The position numbers were made by a program, and so were the translations under genes. Positions 43,832 to 52,817 of a stretch of 64,000 nt of DNA are shown piece by piece. The stretch comes from Streptomyces sp. NRRL S-337 (lineage in GTDB: Bacteria; Actinomycetota; Actinomycetes; Streptomycetales; Streptomycetaceae), in NCBI RefSeq assembly GCF_000720175.1, contig NZ_JOIX01000011.1:1-64000 (forward strand), written 5' to 3'. The first letter of the stretch is position 1; the number at the start of each line of letters is the position of its first letter. A model generated the notes under the pieces. The model was given only the letters and a program-made list of their open reading frames with translations, was not told the DNA's origin and ran no database searches.

Positions 43832-44909
43832 CGTGCCACCTCCGGCGACGTGCCGTTCGGGGAGGCGAGCGCCTCTGTTCGCCACGCGTGGATGTGCTCC
43901 ATTCCGCGGGCGAGATTGTCGGCCAGGTCCCGGCCGGAGAGGTGGATGTACTGAAGCGTGGAGTCGGTGTGACGGTGGCCGGCGAAGGATGCGATCGCGT
44001 GCAACTCCCAGCCCATCCGGGCCAGATCGGTCAGACACAGGTGCCGGGTGGTGTGCGTGGAGAACCGCTCGACACCGGAGGCCAGGGCGAGCTTGCGGAC
44101 CACCTTCGACCAGGTCCACAGACTCAGCGGCTGGGCGTGATTCCGGCGCGATTCCGACAGGAACAGCGGTCCGCGAGCCCGGCTGATCCGGGTGCGGTGG
44201 GCGAGGTAGTCCGACAGCAGAACCCCCGTCGGTGCCGAGTAGGGCACCACCCGCTCCAGCCGGTTCTTCGTCGTTTCCGCCCGTATCCGCAGCGTGCGGT
44301 GGGCTGGATCGACGTCGTCGGTCCGCAGCGAGCACAGTTCTCACGGCGCAGGGCGGCGTCGTAGGCCAGGGCGAGCATCACGCGGTTGCGTATCGGCTCG
44401 TGCTTGGCGACCTCCAGGACACTCAGCCACTGCTGTTCTCCGGGAATCCACGGCAGCTTCGTCAGCCGAGGCATCAGGCCGCGCTGCTGACCACCACTGC
44501 GTCGGCCGGGGGTGTACCGACCGCGGCCGAGGGGGTTGGCATCACGCAGCCCCTCTTCCATGAGGAAGTCGTAGAAGAGGCGGACCGGCACCAGCCGCTG
44601 CTGGATCGTCGCGTTCGCCAGTCCCGCCCCCGAGTCGATCGAGATCACGTTCGCACCCCGGCGGTGCGGCCGCGAGCTCAACTCCCTAACGTAGACGGCG
44701 ATATCGGCGCGGTTCGCGGCGACCGGGTCGACGCCCTCCCGCTCGCACATCAGCAGGTACTCGGCCAGTCCCCGGCCGTAGGCATCGATCGTGCGTGGCG
44801 CACGCCCGAGATCCGTCCAGACCGTCAGCCAGGACGCTGCCTGCTCGTGCCGACCGAGCACCGGCCACTTCTCCGTGAGCACCGTCGTGCCGCTCAAGCC
44901 ATCTCCCAA
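43828..44909 (-). pseudogene. Tyrosine recombinase/integrase with one frameshift
   Basis: The N-terminal SAM-like domain and first catalytic Arg (A-L-R-R-E) are in one frame from 44909. After a shift near 44335 the catalytic domain continues with H-T-T-R-H (second Arg) and G-H-R-H-T-D-S-T-L-Q-Y-I-H (nucleophile Tyr). All catalytic residues survive, so a single indel inactivates about 360 residues. It is coupled to the next gene through a GTGA overlap. No tRNA gene or att repeats were recognised nearby. Confidence 0.8.
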
Positions 44910-44949
44910 GTTCGTAGCTACACCAGGGAGACATGATCACCCCGGCAGA

Positions 44950-45036
44950 TTCCACGTGACTTTTAAGATGCTCAAGCGCCAGATGTTCGGGCGAGCAGGC
45001 TTCCAACTTCTCCGCAAGCGCGTCCTACTGGCATGA
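44950..45036 (+). pseudogene. C-terminal fragment of an ISL3-family transposase
   Basis: The plus strand reads K-M-L-K-R-Q-M-F-G-R-A-G-F-Q-L-L-R-K-R-V-L-L-A and then TGA. It is nearly identical to the C-terminus of the intact ISL3 transposase at 46051-47652. A copy of the element's outer-end core (GAGCCAGAGCC) follows 20-30 bases later, so this is the right tip of an older, different ISL3 copy. Confidence 0.85.
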
Positions 45037-45096
45037 CGGAGGGGCGCCGCCAAGGACGACGAGCCAGAGCCTTCGACGCGAACAAGACCAATGGGG

Positions 45097-45702
45097 TCAG
45101 GTGTCGGCGCATTCGTCGATGACGGCGCAGGCGAGGCGAATGCCGCCCAGGTAGGTGGAGATACCGTCATCGCCGTGCATGTGGGGCGCGTCCTGGAACC
45201 ACTGCGGCCACAGGCCGCCCTCCTGGAGGAAGTGGCTGGCCCGGTCGCTGTGCAGGACGGAGTCGGTGTATGCCAGGGCACCCATGGCTGTCGGCTGGTC
45301 GTAGGCGAGGTCGGGCCGATGCAGGTAGCGATCCAGGTAAGCGGCGAGCAGGTCGGCGTCCCGTGCGGTGCCGAAACTCGCCAGCGCCACGCAGTAGGCC
45401 CCACCCGCGCAGCAGACCTCGCTCTCTAGCAGCAGTGCTCCCAGACGCTCGCGGAAGTGGTCACGGCGCGAGACGGCGGCGAGCCATGCCGCGGTGCGCC
45501 GCTCGCGCCAGCTGCCCTCGAAGAGGATGTTGAGCTCGACGTCGGTAACAGCCCTCGCATCACGGGCCAGGGCATGAACGAACGGCTCGTACTCCTCGCC
45601 CGGCATGCGAAGTACCGCTCCGCCAAGCTTCAGGTAGCGGCGCGCCGGGAGGCAATAGCGGCGGTACAGAGCCTGTATCTCGGGGTCGTGGCGGATCACC
45701 AC
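45097..45702 (-). CDS. DUF6000-family protein
   Basis: 201 residues from a GTG at 45702 (the next codon is also GTG). The family pattern is visible: L-P-A-R-R-Y-L-K-L-G-G near the start, L-F-E-G-S-W-R-E-R-R-T-A-A-W-L in the middle, and Y-L-D-R-Y-L-H-R-P-D-L-A-Y-D-Q-P-T-A-M-G-A-L near the end. It is helical, soluble and of unknown function. Members occur as solitary genes in streptomycetes. It lies between two ISL3 copies. Confidence 0.75.
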   Translation of the reverse strand: MVIRHDPEIQALYRRYCLPARRYLKLGGAVLRMPGEEYEPFVHALARDARAVTDVELNILFEGSWRERRTAAWLAAVSRRDHFRERLGALLLESEVCCAGGAYCVALASFGTARDADLLAAYLDRYLHRPDLAYDQPTAMGALAYTDSVLHSDRASHFLQEGGLWPQWFQDAPHMHGDDGISTYLGGIRLACAVIDECADT

Positions 45703-46050
45703 CCCATCCTCTCGCGAGGAGCACGCAGTTGAGGGCGTGGGGCGCAACAGGCCTGCAGTGTCCACGAGACGGGTGGGACGCCACCTGTGATCCAGGTCGG
45801 GTGAGCAGGGTTTCGACAGCACGCAGCGTTACTGTCCACAGAAGATGAGCCAGAGCCCGAGGACCGACAGCACCTGTACACGAGTTTGGGCGTCGTCAGC
45901 GGTGGGTCGTGTTCGATGTTCATGAGAAACGGTTCTGGCTCAATTTCCGTGACCTGCGCACGCTGAGTCACGGTTCATGGTCGTGTTGGGCTCGTGAAAG
46001 TCGCCCGAAAATGATCAGTGGTGACCTCGGATACCTGACAGTTCGGGTCC

Positions 46051-47652
46051 GTGGAAGAAGTGGGCCTCCGGCTGGAGGAGTTGCTGTTCCCGTCGATCGC
46101 GGACGTGTCGGTGGTGTCGGTGGACGTGAGCAGCGAGACGATACGAGTCGAGGCCCGCAGGACAACGACCGGTTCAGCGTGTTCGGGCTGCGGGAGCTGG
46201 TCGATTCGGGTTCATAGCTCCTACCTGCGGTTTCCTGCGGATGTCCCCAGCGCGGGGCGCCGCGTGGTGCTTTGTCTGCGGGTCCGTCGCTTCGCCTGCC
46301 TCGTCGCTTCGTGCGGGCGACGGACGTTCGTTGAGCAGGTGCCGGGATTGACCCGGAGGTATGGCCGGTGGACCGAGCGTCTGCGTTCGACGCTGGTGGC
46401 GATCGGCCTCGCCCTGGCCGGCCGGGCGGGAGCTCGGATGGCCGGAGTCTTTGGGGTGTCCGTCAGCCGCAGCACGGTGCTGCGGCTCGTCGAGGCGCTG
46501 CCCGAACCGGATCTGCCAGCCCCGAGAGTGGTCGGCGTCGACGAGTACGCGACGCGCAAAGGCCAGCACTACGGCACGGTGCTCGTCGATGTCGAAACGC
46601 GACGGCCGGTGGACCTGCTGCCAGACAGGGAGGCATCGAGCCTGGCCGCCTGGCCGGCCAAGAGGCCAGCGATCGAGGTCGTCTGCCGGGACCGGGCTCC
46701 CTTCTTCGCCGAAGGCGCCGCCATCGGGGCACCGCAGGCGGTGCAGGTCGCGGACCGCTGGCACCTGTGGCACAACCTCAGCGAAGCCGCCGAACGGTGC
46801 GTCGCCGACCATCGGGGCTGCCTGCGAGGCATGGCACCCGAGCCATCCCAGCAGGTCAAAGAACCAGAAGAACCAGCGGACCCCACTGGCTCACCGTGGC
46901 CCACCGGCCACCGGTTCGCCGACAGAACCCGGTCTAACCATGCCGCCGTCCACACCCTGCTGGCGGCTGGCCACAGCCGACGCGCGATCCAACGCCAGCT
47001 CGGGATGACCTACCGCACGGTCAAGCTCCTCGCCGACGCCACCACCCCGGAAGACCTCTTCCACGGCCAGTGGCAAGGTCGTCCCTCCGTCATCGACGAG
47101 TACAGGCCCTACCTGGACGACCGTTGGAACCAGGGCTGCACCAACGCCTGGAAGGTATGGGAGGAGATCGTGCCACTCGGCTACAAGGGTAGCTACCAGC
47201 GAGTTCGCGCCTACTTCCGCACCAAACGCCTTTCGGCCGATCCGGGCACCGCACCCCCGCCCTCGCCCCGCACTGTCGCCGGCTGGATCCTGCGCCACCC
47301 CGACTCCCTCTCCGAGGTCGATCAGCTCCGGCTCAAGGCCGTCACGGCCCACTGTTCCGAACTGGAAGCCCTCGCCGGACATGTCCGCTCCTTCGCCCAG
47401 ATCCTCACCGAGCGACAGGGCAAACGGCTGCCCGAGTGGCTCGACGCAGTCCGCCAGGACGACCTGCCCGGTCTCCACACCCTCGCCGCCGGCATCGATC
47501 GCGACCGGGCCGCGGTCATCGCCGGGCTCACGCTGCCCTGGAACTCGGGCGTCGTGGAAGGGCACGTCAACCGCATCAAGATGCTCAAACGCCAGATGTT
47601 CGGCCGAGCCGGCTTCGCACTCCTGAGGAAACGAGTGCTCCTCGCTCCATGA
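46051..47652 (+). CDS. ISL3-family transposase
   Basis: 533 residues from a GTG start. N-terminal zinc finger (C44-x2-C47 and C83-x4-C88) and helix-turn-helix (S-V-S-R-S-T-V-L-R-L) are followed by the DDE domain with G-V-D164-E-Y-A, V-A-D-R-W-H-L-W-H-N-L and the C-terminal S-G-V-V-E-G-H-V-N-R-I-K-M-L-K-R segment holding the Glu. Full length with no disruptions. The left terminal repeat is 120 bases upstream. A transposition-competent copy is likely. Confidence 0.93.
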   Translation: MEEVGLRLEELLFPSIADVSVVSVDVSSETIRVEARRTTTGSACSGCGSWSIRVHSSYLRFPADVPSAGRRVVLCLRVRRFACLVASCGRRTFVEQVPGLTRRYGRWTERLRSTLVAIGLALAGRAGARMAGVFGVSVSRSTVLRLVEALPEPDLPAPRVVGVDEYATRKGQHYGTVLVDVETRRPVDLLPDREASSLAAWPAKRPAIEVVCRDRAPFFAEGAAIGAPQAVQVADRWHLWHNLSEAAERCVADHRGCLRGMAPEPSQQVKEPEEPADPTGSPWPTGHRFADRTRSNHAAVHTLLAAGHSRRAIQRQLGMTYRTVKLLADATTPEDLFHGQWQGRPSVIDEYRPYLDDRWNQGCTNAWKVWEEIVPLGYKGSYQRVRAYFRTKRLSADPGTAPPPSPRTVAGWILRHPDSLSEVDQLRLKAVTAHCSELEALAGHVRSFAQILTERQGKRLPEWLDAVRQDDLPGLHTLAAGIDRDRAAVIAGLTLPWNSGVVEGHVNRIKMLKRQMFGRAGFALLRKRVLLAP

Positions 47653-47710
47653 CCGATGCCAACACGTGAAACGCTTCCGACAACGATCAAACCCACCGCA
47701 GGAGCCGCGA

Positions 47711-48145
47711 ATGTCCAGGACCGCCGACATCGATCTCGAGTTCGCATGTGCCGTCACCGTAGACGCCGTGGTGCGAGCTCTGGCCGGTGAGGGGTGGTCG
47801 CTGCAGGAACCGCTTGGTATCTCCTACGTGGTCAACAACGACGACCTGTTCGACTGGCAGTCGGCTTCAACCGAGCAGGCAGCTGAGGTCCTGAGCTTGG
47901 TGGACTCACCGGCCAACGTCGACCACCACGTCGGTGTCTGCATCTATCACTCAACTGCGGAAACCGGTGGCCAACTGCTTTTTCATGCCGGCCGAACGCA
48001 CTGTTCCTTCATCCCGACGATCGACCGGCGGAGCCTCTCGGGAGCACCAGCCCTCACGGACATGGCCTGGTATCTGAACGCACTGGTGCCGTCCCTGCTT
48101 GCCCTCGGGCTGGCCGGCTACGAAGCGAGAGACCTTGCTGACTGA
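47711..48145 (+). CDS. Hypothetical protein carried by the ISL3 element
   Basis: 144 residues from the ATG at 47711 with GGAG upstream. It is acidic and soluble: S-Y-V-V-N-N-D-D-L-F-D-W, V-D-H-H-V-G-V-C-I-Y-H, F-I-P-T-I-D-R-R-S-L and a hydrophobic C-terminal helix L-V-P-S-L-L-A-L-G-L-A-G-Y. The pattern recalls small immunity or SUKH-like streptomycete proteins, but no family is assigned. It lies entirely between the transposase and the right terminal repeat, inside the 8-bp target duplication. Confidence 0.7.
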   Translation: MSRTADIDLEFACAVTVDAVVRALAGEGWSLQEPLGISYVVNNDDLFDWQSASTEQAAEVLSLVDSPANVDHHVGVCIYHSTAETGGQLLFHAGRTHCSFIPTIDRRSLSGAPALTDMAWYLNALVPSLLALGLAGYEARDLAD

Positions 48146-48562
48146 GACTCGTTCGTCAGCAGCTCTCGGTCGACATCCGGGCAGCACGCGCATACGGAAA
48201 AGCCCTCGCTGCCTACCCAACCGGTGTCACTCACAGCCACGCGATCACGGAAATTGAGCCAGAGCCTGAGAAACGACAGCGGCAGTGCACCCCGCCGTCG
48301 CAGAGACGCCACTCGGGAAGCCGCGACGACACCGCGAGTAGCTCTGCGTAGTTCCTCCGTGGCATCCGGCCACGGAGCTCCGCGAAAACCCGTTGGCGGA
48401 CCACGGCGACCACTGCTACTTTTCCGGAGGCCGTGCGAGAGACCGAGGAGGTGGTACCCGTGAACGCAGTATCGACATGGGTGCTCCCCTCCGGGGTCAC
48501 GGTCGGACGTTAGACAGGTCGTCCGGGAGCGCCGTTCCAGCGCACTCCCGAAAGGCACGACC

Positions 48563-49303
48563 ATGCACTTCACTTCTGAACAACGCCTTGATGACGGTGT
48601 CCTTGAGCGCGAATTCACCCTCGGCGGGATCCCAGGCATCCTGTGGACACCCGCGTCGGCATCCGCATCCGCATCGGTGCCGCTGATCCTGCTCGGCCCC
48701 CCGCCCCTCGGCCTGCGCAAGGTGTACCCCCGGCTGGTGGCCCGGGCCCGGCGCTCCGCGGCGGATGGCTTCGCAGCGGCCACCATCGAGCTCCCCGGGA
48801 GCGGCGACCGGCCCCGTTGGCCCGCCGCCGAGCAGGCCCTCGCCGACCTGCGCCGGGCGCTGGAGGCCGGCGAGCCGGTCGGCGACGAGATCGTCGACGC
48901 CCTCATCCTCCCGCTGGTCGACAAGGCGGTCCCGGAATGGCAGGCCGCCCTGGATGCCCTCCTTTCGCTGCCCGAGATCGGCGGCCCGGTCGGGTACTCG
49001 GGGGGAGTGATCTCCATCGGGACCCGGCTGGCGGTGGTCGAGCCGCGCATCGTGGCCGCCGGTCTGTTCGCCGGGAGTTTCGTGCCTCGCGCCATGTTCG
49101 AGGAGGCAAGGCAGGTCACCATTCCGCTGCATGTCCTGCTGCAGTGGGACGATGAAGGGAACGACCGCCAAGCGGCCTTGGACCTGTTCGACGCCTTCGG
49201 CTCCAAGAAGAAGTCCCTGCACGCCAACATGGGCGGGCACACCGGCGTCCCGCAGTTCGCGGGGGAGGTCGCTGCCCAGTTCTTCACTCGACATCTGAAG
49301 TGA
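48563..49303 (+). CDS. Alpha/beta hydrolase (dienelactone-hydrolase-like)
   Basis: 246 residues. Nucleophile elbow G-Y-S-G-G-V near residue 150, oxyanion region L-L-G-P-P-P-L-G, and the C-terminal His in M-G-G-H-T-G-V. Acidic partner around W-D-D-E-G-N-D. The fold is that of cytosolic esterases or dienelactone hydrolases; no signal peptide. It stands between the ISL3 element and a convergent DUF6082 gene, so it is probably monocistronic. Substrate unknown. Confidence 0.82.
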   Translation: MHFTSEQRLDDGVLEREFTLGGIPGILWTPASASASASVPLILLGPPPLGLRKVYPRLVARARRSAADGFAAATIELPGSGDRPRWPAAEQALADLRRALEAGEPVGDEIVDALILPLVDKAVPEWQAALDALLSLPEIGGPVGYSGGVISIGTRLAVVEPRIVAAGLFAGSFVPRAMFEEARQVTIPLHVLLQWDDEGNDRQAALDLFDAFGSKKKSLHANMGGHTGVPQFAGEVAAQFFTRHLK

Positions 49304-49313
49304 GGCCGAGCCG

Positions 49314-49853
49314 TCAGACCGGCAGCGGACCGTAGTTGATGTCGGCCGGCATGCCGCTCATCGAGGGCAGGTCCCGGCCCAGCTCTCCACACCGCGGGCC
49401 CCTGCTGAACTCTGGACAGGGGCCCGTGCTGCCTGAAGTCATGAACTGTTCGATTTCTGCAGAGCTTCGGGCGCTGCCAAACCAGTAGTGCCGCCCAGCC
49501 TCTCCGGTGAACATCCCGGCCAGCATGTCCCGCAGGAGAGGCTCGCGAATGGTCCGGATTTCGAAACCCATCCACGCGTAGTTCATCATCAGATCGGCAT
49601 AGACATGCCGCTTCTGCTCCTGAGGATCGGCAATGTCCGTGGCGCCCCAAACCGGCTGGTAGAACGCCATGTCATCAAGTTCCAGGCGGACCAGCTCAAG
49701 GTAGTAACTGCGAATCCCCTGGACCTGATCCGCCCTGGCCTGGCGGTTCTGAACAACCAACGAAGCAGCAACGCCGGCCAACGCGAGCGCCGAGACGATC
49801 GCCGACGTGAAGCCGTGCGCCGCGCCGACCTGACTCAACCTGTTCCAGTCCAC
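49314..49853 (-). CDS. DUF6082-family membrane-anchored protein
   Basis: 179 residues from a GTG start. A single N-terminal transmembrane helix (about 15-35: A-I-V-S-A-L-A-L-A-G-V-A-A-S-L-V-V) is followed by the DUF6082 signature: Q-N-R-Q-A-R-A-D-Q, L-D-D-M-A-F-Y-Q-P-V-W-G, D-L-M-M-N-Y-A-W-M-G-F-E and A-G-R-H-Y-W. Function unknown. Members are often found beside regulators or in variable regions of Streptomyces. It converges on the hydrolase gene with a 10-base gap. Confidence 0.8.
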   Translation of the reverse strand: MDWNRLSQVGAAHGFTSAIVSALALAGVAASLVVQNRQARADQVQGIRSYYLELVRLELDDMAFYQPVWGATDIADPQEQKRHVYADLMMNYAWMGFEIRTIREPLLRDMLAGMFTGEAGRHYWFGSARSSAEIEQFMTSGSTGPCPEFSRGPRCGELGRDLPSMSGMPADINYGPLPV

Positions 49854-49882
49854 CCGCCGTAGCCACTGTTCTTCCTAGGTGC

Positions 49883-50782
49883 TCATGTGCCGCTCCGGAG
49901 CAGTTCGGCGACGCGGGCGAGGCTTTCCGAGCCGTGGTCTTCTGCAACTTGACGGCCAATCAGGGATTTGAGGGGGACGAGCGTGGGCGCAGGGATTGCC
50001 TGTGTCTGGCTGGCCCGGATGATCGTCTGCAGGCCGGCGGCGTTCATGGCCAGGCTGGACTCGCCGCTGGTGTAGTCGCCACTGTCGATCTCCTCGGCGA
50101 ACGTGGCCAGCGCGGGGAACGAGTCGGTCAGCCAGGACACCAGCATCGGGGTGAGTTCGGCGGCGCTGATGCCGGCGCCCTTGGCCATCGCCGCGGCATG
50201 GAGGAAGCCGCCGAGCATGCCGTACATCCCGGCGAGTACGGCCACGTCGTAGCCCGAGGCGTGGCCGGCGTCGGCGCCGAGGAAGGTGACCTTGCCGAGC
50301 AGGTCGAGCGGCGCCCGCCAGCGTCGGTGGGTGTCCGCCGAGCCGCTGTAGGTGATGGATGACTGGGCGGTGCCGATCGTCTGGGGCACGGCGTAGACGG
50401 CCCCGTGGAGGTAGTCCGCGTCGCGCTCCGCTGCCCAGGCGGCGAGTTCCCGGGCGTCCTCGGGGCCGCCGGAGGTGAGGTTGACCAGGGCCCGGCCGCG
50501 TACGGCGCCGGCTGCGCCGGTGAGCACCTCGCGGGCGGCGGGGGGACCCAGCAGGGCGACGATGACGAGATCGGCGGACGCGATGGCCTCGGCGGCCGTA
50601 GCCGCTGCCGTGGCGCCGCGCGCGAGGAGCGGCTCGGCCCTGGCCGGGGAGCGGTTCCAGACGGTCACGGGGCGGCCGTCGCGCAGCAGGGTCCCGACGA
50701 TCGCCTTGCCGAGGTTGCCGAGGCCGATGACGGTGACGGGGCCTGGGAAGGTGACGGAGGAAGGATCGGGAGCGGTGTTCAC
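49883..50782 (-). CDS. NAD(P)-dependent oxidoreductase, imine-reductase-like
   Basis: 299 residues from the GTG at 50782. Rossmann G-L-G-N-L-G near residue 20 with the NADP-type N-R-S-P, then N-L-T-S-G-G-P-E-D-A and a helical C-terminal dimerisation domain (G-K-V-T-F-L-G-A-D-A-G-H-A-S-G-Y-D). These features match the 6-phosphogluconate-dehydrogenase-fold imine reductases of streptomycetes, which reduce cyclic imines with NADPH. It overlaps the upstream paralogue (GTGA), so the two are translated in tandem and controlled with it. Confidence 0.88.
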   Translation of the reverse strand: MNTAPDPSSVTFPGPVTVIGLGNLGKAIVGTLLRDGRPVTVWNRSPARAEPLLARGATAAATAAEAIASADLVIVALLGPPAAREVLTGAAGAVRGRALVNLTSGGPEDARELAAWAAERDADYLHGAVYAVPQTIGTAQSSITYSGSADTHRRWRAPLDLLGKVTFLGADAGHASGYDVAVLAGMYGMLGGFLHAAAMAKGAGISAAELTPMLVSWLTDSFPALATFAEEIDSGDYTSGESSLAMNAAGLQTIIRASQTQAIPAPTLVPLKSLIGRQVAEDHGSESLARVAELLRSGT

Positions 50783-51660
50783 TTCGCCTCCGTCGCGGCG
50801 AGCACCTTGATGACGCTCGCGAAGCTGTCCGAGCCGTGGCCGGTGGCCTTGGCCCGTTCCATGGTGCACTTCAGGAGTGCGGGCAGCGCGGCGTCCAGGC
50901 CGCGGGCGGCGGTGGCGTGGATGAGGTGGTCGATGGTCGCGATCTGCACGTCCACGGTGGCGTCGTCGCCCGGGAAGCGGCCGGTATCCACCTGGCCGGC
51001 GTACCGGGTGAGGAAGGTGTTCACTGTGCTCAGCTAGCGGATCGCGACGGGCGTGAACGCCGTGGCCGTGACCTTCTCGGCGCCGACCAGCGCGGTGCCG
51101 TGCAGCCAGCCGGTCATGGTGGCCCACATCAGACCCAGCAGGGCGGCGTCGTAGAGGGATGCCAGGCCGGGGTCGGCGTCGAGGTGCAGGGGGTCGCCCA
51201 GGGCCGCCAGGGTGGCGCGGTGGGCGTCGAACACCTCGCGTGGGCCGCTGTACAGGAACATCACCTCGGAATTCCCCACGCCCGGCGGGGTCGTCATGAT
51301 CGCGCCGTCGAGGTAGTCGGCGCCGTGCGAACCGAACCACGCCAGCGCCTCGTGTGCCTGCTCCGGGCTACCGGAGGTGAGGTTGACGACTGTTCGGCCG
51401 ATGAGGGAGGTGGTGGCGCCGTCCAGGAGGGCGTACAGCGCGTTGTAGTCGATGACGCAGGGGATGACGAGCGGGCTCGCCGCGATCGCGTCCGCGGGGG
51501 TCGCGGCGAGGCGTGCGCCCCGGTCGGTGAGCGGCACGGCCTTGTTCGGTGAGCGGTTCCACACGGTCACCGGGTGGCCGCGGTCCAGCAGGGCGGCGGC
51601 CAGGGCGGAGCCCATGTTTCCCAGTCCGAGGACGGTCACCGGCTGTGGGGCAGACGTCAT
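50779..51660 (-). pseudogene. Imine-reductase-like oxidoreductase interrupted by one in-frame TAG
   Basis: From the ATG at 51660 (AGGAGAA upstream), 208 codons give G-L-G-N-M-G, N-R-S-P-N-K and N-L-T-S-G-S-P-E-Q-A-H, as in imine reductases. TAG at 51036-51034 follows F-T-P-V-A-I-R. The same frame then continues for 85 codons with family sequence (L-S-T-V-N-T-F-L, F-P-G-D-D-A-T-V-D-V) to a normal stop. Trp is the likely original residue at the stop. The enzyme would lose half of its dimer domain unless the codon is read through. Confidence 0.8.
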
Positions 51661-51720
51661 GTCAGTTCTCCTTGAACGGTTGATCACCTGGGCACGAGAC
51701 TCGCAGCGCAGCTCCGAGCC

Positions 51721-51737
51721 CACCAGTGACACTGGTG
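51721..51737. promoter_or_regulatory. Perfect 17-base palindrome between divergent genes
   Basis: CACCAGTG-A-CACTGGTG lies midway between the ATG of the imine-reductase pair (51660, minus) and the GlxA-type regulator (51777, plus). It is the only strong dyad in the gap and is the probable binding site of the regulator or another dimeric repressor. Confidence 0.7.
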
Positions 51738-51776
51738 ACGACTCCCACCAAATTCCTGCCACCCCGTGGCCGTACG

Positions 51777-52817
51777 ATGGCGGCCATGAGCGCCGGTTCC
51801 GTTGCCCTGGTGGTGACTGAGGACATCGAGGTCCCGTCCTGGGACCTGTACGAACTGAGCATCCCTGCGACCGTGTTCGGCAAGCCGCAGCCCGATCTCG
51901 CCGACCCGTGGTACTACCTGCGGCTGTGCGGGACAGGCGACCGGTCGCCCAACTCCCCCGGCTCACCGGGCGCCGCGCCGGGCTTCGGCCTGCGAACCCC
52001 ATACGGGCTGGAGGACCTGGTCGGCGCCGACACGGTCATCGTGCCGTCGGTGCCGGACCCCTGTGTCGAGGACGGAGTCCCGCTGCCGCCGCGGCTGATC
52101 GAGGCGTTGCGCCGCGCGTACGAGGCAGGCGCCCGGATGGTCTCCCTGTGCACCGGCGCGTTCGCCCTGGCCGAGGCAGGCCTACTCGACGGCCGCCGCG
52201 CCACCGCCCACTGGATGCACACCGGCCAACTCGCCGAGCGTTACCCGAAGGTACGGGTGGACGACTCGGTGCTCTACGTGGACGACGGCGACGTGCTCAC
52301 CAGCGCCGGCATGACCGCCGGGCTCGACCTGTGCCTGCACCTGGTCCGCCGCGACCTCGGCGCGCACGTCGCCAACCAGTTGGCCCGCCGCATGGTGGTG
52401 CCCGCCCACCGGCCCGGCGGCCAGGCACAGTTCATCGACCTGTCGGTGCCCGCCACCGACGATGCGGGGCTGGCGCCCGTGCTGGAGTGGGCGCAGGCGC
52501 ACCTCGACCAGCCGCTGACGATCGAGGACCTGGCCCGGCGAGCCGCCGTGAGCCCCCGCACCTTCTACCGGCGGCTGCGGCAGGCGACCGGGACGACGCG
52601 CCTGCAGTGGCTGCTCAACCAGCGGCTCGGCAGGGCCCAGAGCCTGCTGGAGTCAACGGCCCTGCCGGTCGAACGGATCGCGCAACTCAGCGGCCTCGGC
52701 ACGGCGAACAACCTCCGCCACCACTTCCTCAAGCACATCGCCATCTCCCCTGCCGACTACCGCCGCGCCTTCCCTCACCAGTCGCCCGAAGGAAAGGTCA
52801 CCAACCCGTCGTCGTAG
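51777..52817 (+). CDS. GlxA-type AraC-family regulator
   Basis: 346 residues from the ATG at 51777 (a second ATG at 51786; neither has a Shine-Dalgarno sequence). N-terminal DJ-1/PfpI domain with L-Y-E-L-S-I-P-A-T-V-F and S-L-C-T-G-A-F-A-L-A-E-A-G. C-terminal AraC double helix-turn-helix: I-E-D-L-A-R-R-A-A-V-S-P-R-T-F-Y-R-R-L and I-A-Q-L-S-G-L-G-T-A-N-N-L-R-H-H-F. Divergent from the imine-reductase pair across a perfect palindrome; it probably controls them. Confidence 0.9.
   Translation: MAAMSAGSVALVVTEDIEVPSWDLYELSIPATVFGKPQPDLADPWYYLRLCGTGDRSPNSPGSPGAAPGFGLRTPYGLEDLVGADTVIVPSVPDPCVEDGVPLPPRLIEALRRAYEAGARMVSLCTGAFALAEAGLLDGRRATAHWMHTGQLAERYPKVRVDDSVLYVDDGDVLTSAGMTAGLDLCLHLVRRDLGAHVANQLARRMVVPAHRPGGQAQFIDLSVPATDDAGLAPVLEWAQAHLDQPLTIEDLARRAAVSPRTFYRRLRQATGTTRLQWLLNQRLGRAQSLLESTALPVERIAQLSGLGTANNLRHHFLKHIAISPADYRRAFPHQSPEGKVTNPSS

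Larger units (their letters stand above)
45931..48266. mobile_element. ISL3-family element with a cargo gene
   Basis: The left end (from 45931) and right end (to 48266) are inverted copies over 22 bases with one mismatch, and similarity continues inward. Exact 8-base direct repeats TGAGAAAC flank the unit (45923-45930 and 48267-48274), matching the 8-bp duplication of ISL3 elements. The 2336-bp unit contains the transposase and, between its stop and the right end, an unrelated 144-codon gene. The perfect duplication shows the unit inserted as a whole, cargo included. Confidence 0.93.
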
